Shown piece after piece: positions 47,392-55,587 of a stretch of DNA of 64,000 nt. Numbering within the stretch: the stretch's first letter is position 1; each line of letters begins with the position of its first letter. The stretch spans positions 124,001 through 188,000 of the forward strand of contig MKTY01000018.1 in assembly GCA_001898485.1 (NCBI GenBank), read 5' to 3'. Source of the stretch: Sphingobacteriales bacterium 46-32. GTDB taxonomy: Bacteria; Bacteroidota; Bacteroidia; Chitinophagales; Chitinophagaceae. The notes beneath the pieces are model-generated. The model did not search any database, was not told the origin of the DNA, and saw nothing but the letters and a program-made list of their open reading frames with translations. A program made the translations under genes and the position numbers.

Positions 47392-47913
47392 CTATAAATT
47401 CGCAATTGCTTCCCAATTCAGTTGAAGATGAAGCCCATTTAAATAATCAAACAAGTCATTTAAATTATTAACCCCAGGAAAATCCTGGTAAAAAAGATGA
47501 ATATCAAACCTCGTTGGGTCGTGCAAATATTTGTCAAGCGCAACAACGCCAGTGAAATCTGTAACGCAATAACCAGTAAGTATCCATTGCCTTAAAGGAT
47601 GGATATAAAGAAGCCCGCTGGATATTACTGAGCCGCCACGGCGATATCTTTTTCTTTGCTCCGCCATTTCAACTGTATATCCGCATGCTAACAAGTGTTT
47701 TTCCTCGGTTTCAATACACCTGATCTTGTCATAGTCGCACCAAATATGCTCATTCCGGTCATGAAGAAATAGATAAATCTTTTCAACACCATTTAAGACT
47801 TGGAATTCTTCAATACGTCCAATACCGGGCTCTCGTAAAGCGCCAGCGACTACTGCATAGTCACCAGTATATCTTACGAAATCGCCTTCTGTAAATAATC
47901 CGTTTCTAGCCAT
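47392..47913 (-). CDS. Hypothetical protein, 173 residues
   Basis: I recognise no domain. The first 75 residues are beta-rich (GLFTEGDFVRYTGDYAVVAG, VEKIYLFLHDRNEHIW) and look like a small SH3-like barrel. The C-terminal part is mixed, ending LNDLFDYLNGLHLQLNW. It is soluble by appearance. It follows the SMC-like ATPase gene by 163 bp on the same strand, so it could be a downstream member of that operon or an independent accessory gene. Start ATG 47913. Confidence 0.65.
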   Translation of the reverse strand: MARNGLFTEGDFVRYTGDYAVVAGALREPGIGRIEEFQVLNGVEKIYLFLHDRNEHIWCDYDKIRCIETEEKHLLACGYTVEMAEQRKRYRRGGSVISSGLLYIHPLRQWILTGYCVTDFTGVVALDKYLHDPTRFDIHLFYQDFPGVNNLNDLFDYLNGLHLQLNWEAIANL

Positions 47914-48076
47914 TGGTAATTAAATTAATACTAAAATAAAGATTATTGTATTCATATATAAGGTTAACAAATCAGTTCCTTGTTAACTCTAACTTCATTG
48001 GCCGAACTTTGGGGGAGCTTACATGATCTTTCAAAGGTGGAATGTAATACCGAAATTATCAATCACCCTTGCTTGG

Positions 48077-49474
48077 TTAAACGACAGAAACGTCACTATC
48101 AACGATATCTTTTAAATACCCCTCCATTTTTTCCAGAATGGTGATCGAGTTAGCAATCTCTTTGGTGGTGAAAGTGTTTATGCCATCTACTCCGTGTGAC
48201 ATAGGATGCATGGTTACTTTTTGATAAAGTTTCAACTCTTTGAGGATAGTTCTGAAATTGGCAAACTCTGCGAGCTTATATTCATCGATCATCGCCTGAA
48301 GTCTGGCCTTAATATTAAAGTCGTTGGGATCTGCCAAAGCAGCCTCAATTGTATCAACAAGGTCTGAAGCGTTTTTTTCGTATTTAAAATAAACCGGCTT
48401 ACCTTGGCTTAATCTTTCTAAAATCTTCTTACTTTCCTCGACAGCACCGATCATCAAAAGCTTAGAATACTCATACAGCAATGTTTCAAATTTTTTGCGA
48501 ATTCTGTTACCAATATTCTCGATATCGAATGTAGCCTGTGGTAATGGCAAAGCTTCGTAATCGGCCTTTATTTTTTTTGAGCGTTCAATTTCTGATTTAA
48601 TGTAAAGCTTATGGGCGTTATTGATCTCGTAAAGATTTGCAAACGCCCAGTGTTCATGGTTTGTGACCGAAGTTCGAACCATAAACATAATCAAATTATA
48701 GAAACTTACATTATGTGTCAATATGAGTATTTGGCTGTCTTGAAATTTAGCGAAGATGTCTTTGATCAGGAAAGTTCGATTAGACGCATCCAGGCTAGTA
48801 ATGAAATCGTCAAGCACTAATATTTTATGACGTGCACTGTCCTTACTAATATCAATGGCATTCAGTAACACCAACAACAAGATTAAATTTAACTTGGCTT
48901 CATTGAAGTATTTTCTAATACCCGTTTTAGTTTCAATATGCTTTCTTGGGTCAATAATCCTCAGCGTGAAAGCATCTTGGTTATCGATCTCGATTTGTAC
49001 AGTTTCTTGGAAAGTAGTCAATGATGCATTCACCAAGTCCTGAATGCGCTGAAACTCCCTATTACAAAATCCTGGAATATCCGGTATATCAAAAAAGAAT
49101 GTTTTCAGTAGAGTCTGCAAACTAATTCTGTCGCCAATACTAAGTTCCTCGATTGAGATCAAAAATACCTGATAGGGCGTTCGGTCAAATGTATGGTGAT
49201 CAGTGTCATTAATTTCAAGATTAAAAGCCTGACTGGTGATCTTATTGTCATAGGAACTCCAAAGCTCGTTTCGTTTTTGTTCGAGATCTTCTGGTGTAAG
49301 TGCGGACAATTGAGATTCTAACCTTGCTTTAAAGAATATGACTTTCAAAGCCTCATATATTGAGCTTTTTCCTGCTCCGTTTTCTCCATACAATAGCAGA
49401 TTCTTGCGGTTATCCAATGCTATGGCCAAGGAGTCCTCGAATGCCTTAAAATTAATGAGTTTGAGCTTATTCAT
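48077..49474 (-). CDS. SMC/ABC-like AAA family ATPase partnered with DUF262 protein
   Basis: A 465-residue ATPase of the SMC/RecF/OLD-like group. It starts MNKLKLINFKAFEDSLAI, the typical first strands, with Walker A GENGAGKSS (residues 30-38). The signature region is KYFNEAKLNLILLLVLLNA near 190, Walker B is ILVLDDFITSLD near 217-229, and the switch His is in LILTHN near 251. Instead of long coiled coils it has a short linker between lobes, and about 150 residues of helical C-terminal region follow (IRKKFETLLYEYSKLL). Such ATPases control effector nucleases in several defence systems (PtuA, RloC, Gabija-like groups). Its ATG overlaps the last base of the upstream DUF262 stop (TAATG), so the two products are made together and probably form a complex. 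AT-rich and inside the accessory region. Confidence 0.85.
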   Translation of the reverse strand: MNKLKLINFKAFEDSLAIALDNRKNLLLYGENGAGKSSIYEALKVIFFKARLESQLSALTPEDLEQKRNELWSSYDNKITSQAFNLEINDTDHHTFDRTPYQVFLISIEELSIGDRISLQTLLKTFFFDIPDIPGFCNREFQRIQDLVNASLTTFQETVQIEIDNQDAFTLRIIDPRKHIETKTGIRKYFNEAKLNLILLLVLLNAIDISKDSARHKILVLDDFITSLDASNRTFLIKDIFAKFQDSQILILTHNVSFYNLIMFMVRTSVTNHEHWAFANLYEINNAHKLYIKSEIERSKKIKADYEALPLPQATFDIENIGNRIRKKFETLLYEYSKLLMIGAVEESKKILERLSQGKPVYFKYEKNASDLVDTIEAALADPNDFNIKARLQAMIDEYKLAEFANFRTILKELKLYQKVTMHPMSHGVDGINTFTTKEIANSITILEKMEGYLKDIVDSDVSVV

Positions 49475-51105
49475 TATCCCGTAGTTTGAAAGAAATGAGC
49501 TAACCGCTCTTTAAGTAGGGTATCTCTTCTTTGGAATTCCACATAGCTGATCGATCCGTTTTGCAAAAGACGATTTACCTCAGGGATTTGTGAATTAGAG
49601 TAGTAGTTGGCTTTTTTGGAAAACGGTGTGCTTTTCTTGGGTATATCCAGCACAAGGAAATTGCCGAGGGTATCAATAATATTATCCAAGTTAACATCTT
49701 GCCAGTCATCAGACAGATCTTTCTTGTCCTTAAGATTGATGATCTTATCAATATTATAGGAAGGAAGAGCTGCAGTTCGGTTCAAATAGAAAGACAGCAA
49801 CGCAAAGCCTTTTTTTAACCTTCCCAGATAGTTAAAGTAACTAGGTTGTAACTCTGGCTGTAAATAAGGCGAAATGGGTGATTCAGCGGATGTCTGTTTA
49901 ATAATGTTATATATTTCAAATTTCACCGTCGAAGTTGAACCTTGGTGATAAATATATCTGGTCAGTGAGCTTAGAAAAGTTATGAACGCCTTGTCAAGCG
50001 AAAGATCTTTGACATAGAGATAATTGACAATTGCATATTTAGGATACTGATTGGTGTAAGCGTCTATTACTTGAATCCATTTGGCAACCTCGCTTGATTT
50101 TACTTTTTCCTGGTTTAGTAATTCAAGGATCTCGATAATTTTAAAAAGATCGGCTAGTACTTCCCGATATTTCTTGAGCTCGAATGGGGAAAACCGTTCG
50201 TTGGTAAAGAATTCACGGAGGTTTGTTTCGCTAGACGTTATGCCTTGCTTGCCTCGAATAACATGTGAGTAATATCGAAAAATATCATCAATGTTTAGCT
50301 GTAGGGTTTCACAATTATTTTTAAAGTCGGTCCACAATTCGATGAAGATATTCTCCTCTTTGACACTTTTGGCCTTATTGTAAAGCTTTGCCTTAAAAAT
50401 ATCGGCATCTTCTAAGTTCATTCCCCGGTTATTGATTGTCTCAAAAATAACCAAGGCCTTTTCATTAGCTTCGTCCTGGGTAGGACCGCTAAGTTCAATC
50501 GGCAAAAGATAGACTTGCTTCAGCAAATAATGCGTCAATTCCCGAAGATCGCCTGCATTTTCCTTGAAAAATTTTATCCAGTAATAAAAGTACAGGATAT
50601 TAGCCTCAAAACGGCTTTTACACAATCGTTCTAGAACCTTGTTGCTTGCGTCAGTCACTGTCTCAAACCGTTGTTGCATGCGTTGTAGGTCGAAGTTTAA
50701 TACCTCGGATAGGGCCTCTTCATCATTTGCTTCAAAAACATCGGATCTGATCCTTAAAACTTTATTTACTCCCTCCCAATCTTCTTTTTCTATTATTTGT
50801 TCTAGTATCTTAAACTCTGGTTGGAATAATGACAACACCTTAAAAATTAGCAAAGTGGTAATGAGACGCTGCTGGCCATCGACTACTTCTAAGTAGTCTT
50901 TGTTGCTATCTGATTTTGCAATAATAATGTTCCCGATAAAATAATCCTGCCGTGATTCAAAAGTCGCCAAGACGTCATTATACAATTGAAAGCAGTGATC
51001 GTATTCCCATGAATATGGTCGCTGATACGAAGGAATCACATATTGTTCCTCTATCTTAAATATCTTTAATAATTCTTTTTGTTCTGCACTTAAGGATAAT
51101 GCCAT
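49474..51105 (-). CDS. DUF262/DUF1524 (GmrSD-like) protein with degenerate HNH motif
   Basis: A 543-residue protein. The N-terminal DUF262 domain has both hallmark motifs: IPSYQRPYSW (residues 24-33) and DGQQR (76-80), plus FETINNRGMNLEDADIFKA. DUF262 is a ParB/sulfiredoxin-like NTP-using fold found in GmrS, BrxU and SspE. The C-terminus aligns with DUF1524 (TLGNFLVLDIPKKSTPFSKK and the basic tail), normally an HNH nuclease with an EHI(L)P motif. At that place this protein reads NIDKIIN (about 451-457): the catalytic His is Lys and the Pro is Asn. So nuclease activity is doubtful, or it resides elsewhere. I chose ATG 51105 (MALSLSAEQKELLKIF); a start 11 codons upstream is possible. It is the first gene of a two-gene operon with the ATPase and is probably an anti-phage module. 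Confidence 0.85.
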   Translation of the reverse strand: MALSLSAEQKELLKIFKIEEQYVIPSYQRPYSWEYDHCFQLYNDVLATFESRQDYFIGNIIIAKSDSNKDYLEVVDGQQRLITTLLIFKVLSLFQPEFKILEQIIEKEDWEGVNKVLRIRSDVFEANDEEALSEVLNFDLQRMQQRFETVTDASNKVLERLCKSRFEANILYFYYWIKFFKENAGDLRELTHYLLKQVYLLPIELSGPTQDEANEKALVIFETINNRGMNLEDADIFKAKLYNKAKSVKEENIFIELWTDFKNNCETLQLNIDDIFRYYSHVIRGKQGITSSETNLREFFTNERFSPFELKKYREVLADLFKIIEILELLNQEKVKSSEVAKWIQVIDAYTNQYPKYAIVNYLYVKDLSLDKAFITFLSSLTRYIYHQGSTSTVKFEIYNIIKQTSAESPISPYLQPELQPSYFNYLGRLKKGFALLSFYLNRTAALPSYNIDKIINLKDKKDLSDDWQDVNLDNIIDTLGNFLVLDIPKKSTPFSKKANYYSNSQIPEVNRLLQNGSISYVEFQRRDTLLKERLAHFFQTTG

Positions 51106-51776
51106 AGTGGATAATTTGAGAACCGACGAATGCGACAAAGCTATTCAATTAAACATAATCGCCAGAATTTTCAGGATCTAGGATGATTTGTTGATTCAAG
51201 TATGCAGGTTTATCAGACCAATGCCTCGGGCCTGTTCATTGGCTACTAAATGAATTTCAAAAGGTCCTTTTTTGTAAAAGTTATCTAGCCATGATAACCT
51301 TCGCAAAAAATAACTTTAATCCGTTTTTACTATACGGCGAATGAAGTCACACTTTATTTGCCGATAAATAATCGATGCGGTATATAATTTAAGGCTTCTG
51401 GATATCTCATTAACGAGCTCAAATATATTCATAATTAATTTGTTATCAGTAGTTTGAGTTTTGTATGACAAAATCAGTACCAAATAATGTAATTGGCGAG
51501 TATATAAAAGAAGTTTCCAGGAGAAAGGCAGGTAGCAAAGCCCGGCAACTCTCGACGGTTTCGGCACAAACTACTTTATAGCGTATCCTCATAAGCCTCA
51601 TCCACCAATCTTAACTATTTTTGTTATCGGCAAACCAGGCATGACAGGGATAGTTTGGACGGGCATTTGATTGATTTCCAGTCTTTTTTCAGGAGTTATC
51701 GATAAGCGGATTGAATAAATGTTCGCTTGCTAAATGTCACAGATATTTTAATAATTGTGACATTTAGCAACCTGAT
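51106..51776. other. Gene-poor AT-rich stretch in the accessory region
   Basis: No convincing gene lies in these 671 bases. A minus-strand frame (51432 to 51316) would give a 38-residue peptide starting MNIFELVNEISRSLKLYT; I cannot tell whether it is real. The promoter of the DUF262 operon must lie just above 51105. The right end holds a perfect 15-bp inverted repeat, listed separately. Confidence 0.4.
51727..51770. promoter_or_regulatory. Perfect 15-bp inverted repeat before the AbiEii-like remnant
   Basis: TTGCTAAATGTCACA (51727-51741) and TGTGACATTTAGCAA (51756-51770) are exact reverse complements separated by 14 AT-rich bases. A third half-site ATGTCACA overlaps the start codon at 51777. 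Spacing and symmetry suit a dimeric repressor operator. It could also be a residual end of a mobile element. Confidence 0.6.
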
Positions 51777-52508
51777 ATGTCACATATCGAGGTAAGTGTG
51801 AGATCGCTGAAAACACCTTTCACCGTGCGACCCATCCAGTCAATTTTATGGGAGGCCTTTCCAAATGTAGCGTATGCCGAAACGCCGTTTGAGGTAATGA
51901 TCGTAGAGCCGAGAAAGACCTTTCTGGAAAAGGCTTTTTTACTGCACGAAGAGTTCGGGAAACCGGATAAGTCGAAGATACGCTACGCACGCATGTCCAG
52001 GCATTTTTATGACATGGTCATGAACATGGATGCTGGCGTTGGTGCAGATGCGCTAGCGGATCACGAGTTATATAATCACCTGATTGTTCACCGGCAGGGA
52101 TATAGCCGCATTCCCTGGGTCGATTACCAGACATTGCAACACGAAACGTTAACCTTCGTTCCGCCCGTGGAAATGTTGGAGCAATACAGGAACGATTATG
52201 CAGCAATGCAGGAAGCTATGATTTACGGTGATCCGCCGGGCTTCGACGAGCTGATAGAAAAAATGAAACAGCTGCAGGGCCGCTTCCGATTGAAAAAAGA
52301 AGGAAGACAGCTGGAGGATATCCTGGCAATTGCGAATGTGCAGGCTGAAAAAATTGCTGGTGACATCGTAAGCACTGTTGTAGTATATATGGCGGATCCT
52401 GCGTTGCCTGAAGGGCCCGCCAATAATAATGGGAAGTACGAAGTGCATTTTAAACGACAGTCGGGAAAATTGATATTCGAACACATCACGATCATAGCGG
52501 GAAATTGA
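51777..52508 (+). pseudogene. AbiEii/AbiGii-type nucleotidyltransferase toxin, N-terminus missing
   Basis: The 243-residue frame corresponds to the C-terminal two thirds of AbiEii-family proteins. Seen: VEVSVRSLKTPF-like strands (here IEVSVRSLKTPFTVRPIQS), then the strongly conserved EPRKTFLEKAFLLHEEF and YARMSRHFYDMVMNM, then a helical tail (FDELIEKMKQLQGRFR). The N-terminal nucleotidyltransferase core (GGTxLS and DxD motifs) is absent: a stop lies 4 codons above ATG 51777 and no matching piece is found upstream. Without that core it cannot transfer nucleotides. It may still be expressed, but I read it as a truncated gene. No AbiEi-like antitoxin is next to it. Confidence 0.75.
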
Positions 52509-52647
52509 AATGGCCAGGAATGACAAGAAGTACATACATCGCTCTCTGATTACCGGCCTGAAAGCTGGATGGTAAATGTGCCTTTGTATGCGATTGAAAC
52601 GCTCGGTTTACTTGCGGAGGGTACACCAGCAGCATAAGTGTTTATTC

Positions 52648-52687
52648 AAACTTTAACCACTGATATAAAAACCAGAGGTTAAAGTTT
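52648..52687. terminator. Hairpin between AbiEii remnant and small ORF
   Basis: AAACTTTAACC and GGTTAAAGTTT form a perfect 11-bp stem with an 18-base loop. There is no long T-run, so it is only a possible two-way terminator. Between the AbiEii remnant and this hairpin a short frame reads SDYRPESWMVNVPLYAIET, which may be another gene scrap. Confidence 0.45.
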
Positions 52688-52694
52688 GCTTTCC

Positions 52695-52847
52695 TTAAGG
52701 CAACTGATAAGCCAGATTAGCCAGGAAGCAAAGCCTTTGGTAAACAAATACCACACTACCCAGCTGTATTTTCTTTTTACCCTGGTAGCTGATTACTGCA
52801 TCGAGCAGGTCGAGTAGCTCGGCCCTATGCTTTTCATTAAGATCCAT
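52695..52847 (-). CDS. Possible small protein, 50 residues
   Basis: From ATG 52847 the minus strand reads MDLNEKHRAELLDLLDAVIS then YQGKKKIQLGSVVFVYQRLC and ends FLANLAYQLP. The codons look coding-like, but I know no family and it could be the remains of a longer gene. A helix followed by a hydrophobic segment would suit a toxin-antitoxin or membrane peptide. Low confidence. Confidence 0.3.
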   Translation of the reverse strand: MDLNEKHRAELLDLLDAVISYQGKKKIQLGSVVFVYQRLCFLANLAYQLP

Positions 52848-52894
52848 GGATGCCTGTATTAACAGAGCTGGCCAGCCGGCCTTATCACCTTACA

Positions 52895-52978
52895 AATGTC
52901 GAAAATTAGTCATGTTTTCAACATTACAAAGGCCTTATGCTGACTCATTCGACATTAATTTTCCTTTATGTCGAAAAG
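52895..52978. promoter_or_regulatory. Three TGTCGAA half-sites upstream of the Fic remnant
   Basis: AATGTCGAAAATTA (52895-52908), its reverse form ATTCGACATTAATTTT (52947-52962) and TATGTCGAAAA (52968-52978) surround the upstream region of the Fic pseudogene. Two are inverted relative to each other. They look like operator half-sites of a regulator. Confidence 0.4.
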
Positions 52979-52996
52979 GCCTGAAAAATCAATATT

Positions 52997-53357
52997 ATGG
53001 CCTACAGTAAAGTGCAGCCTTATAATGACCTGCAAATCTTCTACCGGCAGAAATAAAGCTGGAAACAGCCCCGATTCTTCGTCATCTGGTCAGGGCATCG
53101 CAGCATCTGGAAGAGTTGAATGGCCTTTGGGTAAGTCTGCCCAATCCGCAACTGCTTATCAATACCATAGCCCTCCAGGAAAGTAAAGACAGCTCTGCCA
53201 CCGAAAACATTGTAACAACACAGGATGAGCTATACCGGGCCGCAACGGAAGAAGGTACCGCAGTACCACTGCAAAAGAAGTATTGAACTACCGCAAAGGA
53301 CTGTATACGGAGTTCAACAGGATGAAATCCTTCTCTTCAAAAAATCACCCTTTTTAA
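52997..53357 (+). pseudogene. Fic family protein, N-terminal remnant with two frameshifts
   Basis: From ATG 52997 the frame reads MAYSKVQPYNDLQIFYRQK and stops. After a frameshift it continues ETAPILRHLVRASQHLEELN, then SLPNPQLLINTIALQESKDS and TENIVTTQDELYRAATEEGT, and after a second shift EVLNYRKGLYTEFNRMK, ending at 53357. This is the N-terminal domain of Fic/DOC AMP-transferases, with the inhibitory-helix type (S/T)xxxE(N) region in DSSATENIV. The Fic core (HPFxxGNGR) is absent. The gene is dead by two frameshifts and truncation. Confidence 0.8.
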
Positions 53358-53448
53358 TGATTACTGCCATCGGCAGGCCCATTTATTTTTATACCTAATA
53401 AAAACCGGAAAGCACGGAAAAACCAGCCTTTCAATTTCGGTCGTCGTT

Positions 53449-55569
53449 ATGTTTAATAGCATGCGTGGCGCGCTGCAAAGCCTTACCAATGGGATAAAAC
53501 AAATAAAAACTACAATAGTGAAGTCTAAAAAGCATATAACCGTTCTATCCATTGCACTCCTGACTGTCGTGATGGTGATGGCTCAATCCAAAAATCCAAC
53601 CAGCCAAAAAGAATTACAGGATAAAATAAAACAGGCGCAGCAGGAACTGGATAAACTTACCCCCGAACAAAAAAAGATGATGGAACAGATGGGCATATCT
53701 GCCAAAGTTCCTTCTGTGCCTGCCGGCATTTCCGATGCCGATATAAAAGCTGCTGTTAGCCGTGGCGGGGAATTTGGCGTGCCCTCAAAAAACAAGGCAC
53801 TTATTGGCGCTATTCCGCAGATAACGCTTGCTGCTGCTTCAGTTCCGACTTATATTAAAACGCTCAATGAGTATGTAGAAAAGAGTATTGCCAGCGATAC
53901 AAAATTATTTGGGCAGCAGGTATATGCGGGTTTTAAAACTAACAAATATGATGCCCTTGCAATTGGGAATGCAGCCGTAGGGTACTGGACAACAGGCAAC
54001 CCCGAAGTGGCTGTTTATCTGATGGGCCGGGCCTGTACCGATAATGCTGCCGATGATGACTTGCTCAGCAACTTTGCCGCTATGATAAGTATGGGTGGTG
54101 CACCGCACCGGGCCATTCCATTGCTTGAGTACCTCAGCAAAAAATATCCAGGTAATACCACCATCCTCAACAACCTGGGACAGGCATGGTTTTACCTGGG
54201 CGAAATTGATAAGGCGAATGAGAAATTAGATAAAGTGGTAAAGGCTTTTGCCTATCACCCGCAGGCAAACTATACCCAATGCCTGATCGAACAAAGCAGG
54301 GGGAACACAACAAAGGCTATCGACAAAATGAAAAATTCATTGATGTACAGCGCTTCGTTGAATAAAATAAATATGTTGCGTAAGCTGGGCTACAAAATAA
54401 AGAGTAGTGATCTGCGCAAGCCATTTAACCCCGACCCCAACCCATTGGGATTAAGAAATATTATTCGTCCCACGGTGCCCACGAGTTATGCAACTGAGTT
54501 AACACTGAAAGCCGAATGGGATGCTTTTGAAAAGCAGGTAAATGAAAAACAAAGCGATTTGAGCAAAGCCCTGCAGCCTTATATTAGTGCCAATAATAAG
54601 AAGGCTCAGGAAACCTACAATAAGATACAGGGTAAAACTGCAACTGAAATGCTGGCTTCAGGTGCTGAGCTTTCAAAAAATGCGGAAGGGCGTAGTGTAT
54701 ATGCCGTAATGGCCGACATCAGCCTCAATGAAATGAGCAAAGATGGCGGAATGAACTACAGGATTAAAACGGCAAAAGCCAGCATTGATGCTTTGTGGAG
54801 AGATTATAACGCAAAGAAAGACGCGAAGCTAAAAGAACTGGAAAAACAATACAGGGAGCGTGCCGGCGAAGAATCGGAATATGCTAAAAAGGGAGAGGAT
54901 TTAGGAGCCGACGATTGCAAGGTAAAACAAATGTTCAGTCAATGGGTATACGACAAGTATAACAAACCGCTGGAAGAAGCCTGTCAAAACTATCTGCACC
55001 AGCTGTATATTAAAATTACCGAAGAGCTGTACTGGAAACAATTCAAATACACCGAAGCAGAATTTGAGCAGGTAAAAATAGCAGCAAAACAGGAATGGCT
55101 GACTGCGGTGAGTGCAAGATATATTGAAACCTACCACGGCGAAAGCTATTGCAAGGTGCAGCCGGTTGAAAAATCGGGCTACAAACTGGCAGATTTTGAT
55201 GACATGAATTGCAAGTACCATACCTCTTTAAACTTTGGTGGTGGCAACAGTATAGAAACCCATTGCAATAAAATGACCGTTACTTTTAGTGGTGGACCAC
55301 TGAGCGGAAATCTCAACTACAAATCAGACAGCAAAGGCCGTGACCGCCTGGTGGGTGGAACCGTGGAAGCAACGGTAATCGAGAAAAGTATAGGCAAAGG
55401 TCCGCTGGAAGCATCAGCCAAAGCCGGTATGGGCGTGGAGTTTACAGGCAATGGTGTGGAAGACGTATATGTAAATGGCGAGGCTTCGGCAGGACATATA
55501 TCAGCATCCGGTAAAATGAGTCTGATTTCCGGAAATATGACAGGTGCAATAAGTGGATTTGGAAAGTAA
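53449..55569 (+). CDS. Secreted TPR-containing protein
   Basis: A 706-residue protein. A long N-terminus leads to a signal peptide (KHITVLSIALLTVVMVMAQ near residues 28-46), followed by a charged segment (DKIKQAQQELDKLTPEQKKM). Residues about 150-300 contain TPR repeats (YLSKKYPGNTTILNNLGQAW, YLGEIDKANEKLDKVVKAFA). The C-terminal 250 residues are helical, then beta-rich with glycine (GKGPLEASAKAGMGVEF). ATG 53449 gives an unusually long pre-signal region, and a later Met at 53461 is possible. A propeller gene follows 18 bp downstream and is probably co-transcribed. No function is known; a surface scaffold is inferred. Confidence 0.78.
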   Translation: MFNSMRGALQSLTNGIKQIKTTIVKSKKHITVLSIALLTVVMVMAQSKNPTSQKELQDKIKQAQQELDKLTPEQKKMMEQMGISAKVPSVPAGISDADIKAAVSRGGEFGVPSKNKALIGAIPQITLAAASVPTYIKTLNEYVEKSIASDTKLFGQQVYAGFKTNKYDALAIGNAAVGYWTTGNPEVAVYLMGRACTDNAADDDLLSNFAAMISMGGAPHRAIPLLEYLSKKYPGNTTILNNLGQAWFYLGEIDKANEKLDKVVKAFAYHPQANYTQCLIEQSRGNTTKAIDKMKNSLMYSASLNKINMLRKLGYKIKSSDLRKPFNPDPNPLGLRNIIRPTVPTSYATELTLKAEWDAFEKQVNEKQSDLSKALQPYISANNKKAQETYNKIQGKTATEMLASGAELSKNAEGRSVYAVMADISLNEMSKDGGMNYRIKTAKASIDALWRDYNAKKDAKLKELEKQYRERAGEESEYAKKGEDLGADDCKVKQMFSQWVYDKYNKPLEEACQNYLHQLYIKITEELYWKQFKYTEAEFEQVKIAAKQEWLTAVSARYIETYHGESYCKVQPVEKSGYKLADFDDMNCKYHTSLNFGGGNSIETHCNKMTVTFSGGPLSGNLNYKSDSKGRDRLVGGTVEATVIEKSIGKGPLEASAKAGMGVEFTGNGVEDVYVNGEASAGHISASGKMSLISGNMTGAISGFGK

Positions 55570-55587
55570 TGACTAAAAATATTGTGT

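Noticed and set aside
51316-51567. 83-codon frame in the accessory gap
   Set aside because: Its N-terminal part looks non-coding; only the last 38 residues look protein-like, and no family could be named, so it is mentioned only in the note on that gap.
52968-53186. 72-codon frame over the Fic remnant
   Set aside because: It is in the wrong frame for the Fic pieces and has no family resemblance.
44314-53448. Complete prophage or integrative element
   Set aside because: There is no integrase, transposase, structural phage gene or conjugation gene in the stretch, and no second tRNA-derived repeat on the right side within the window.
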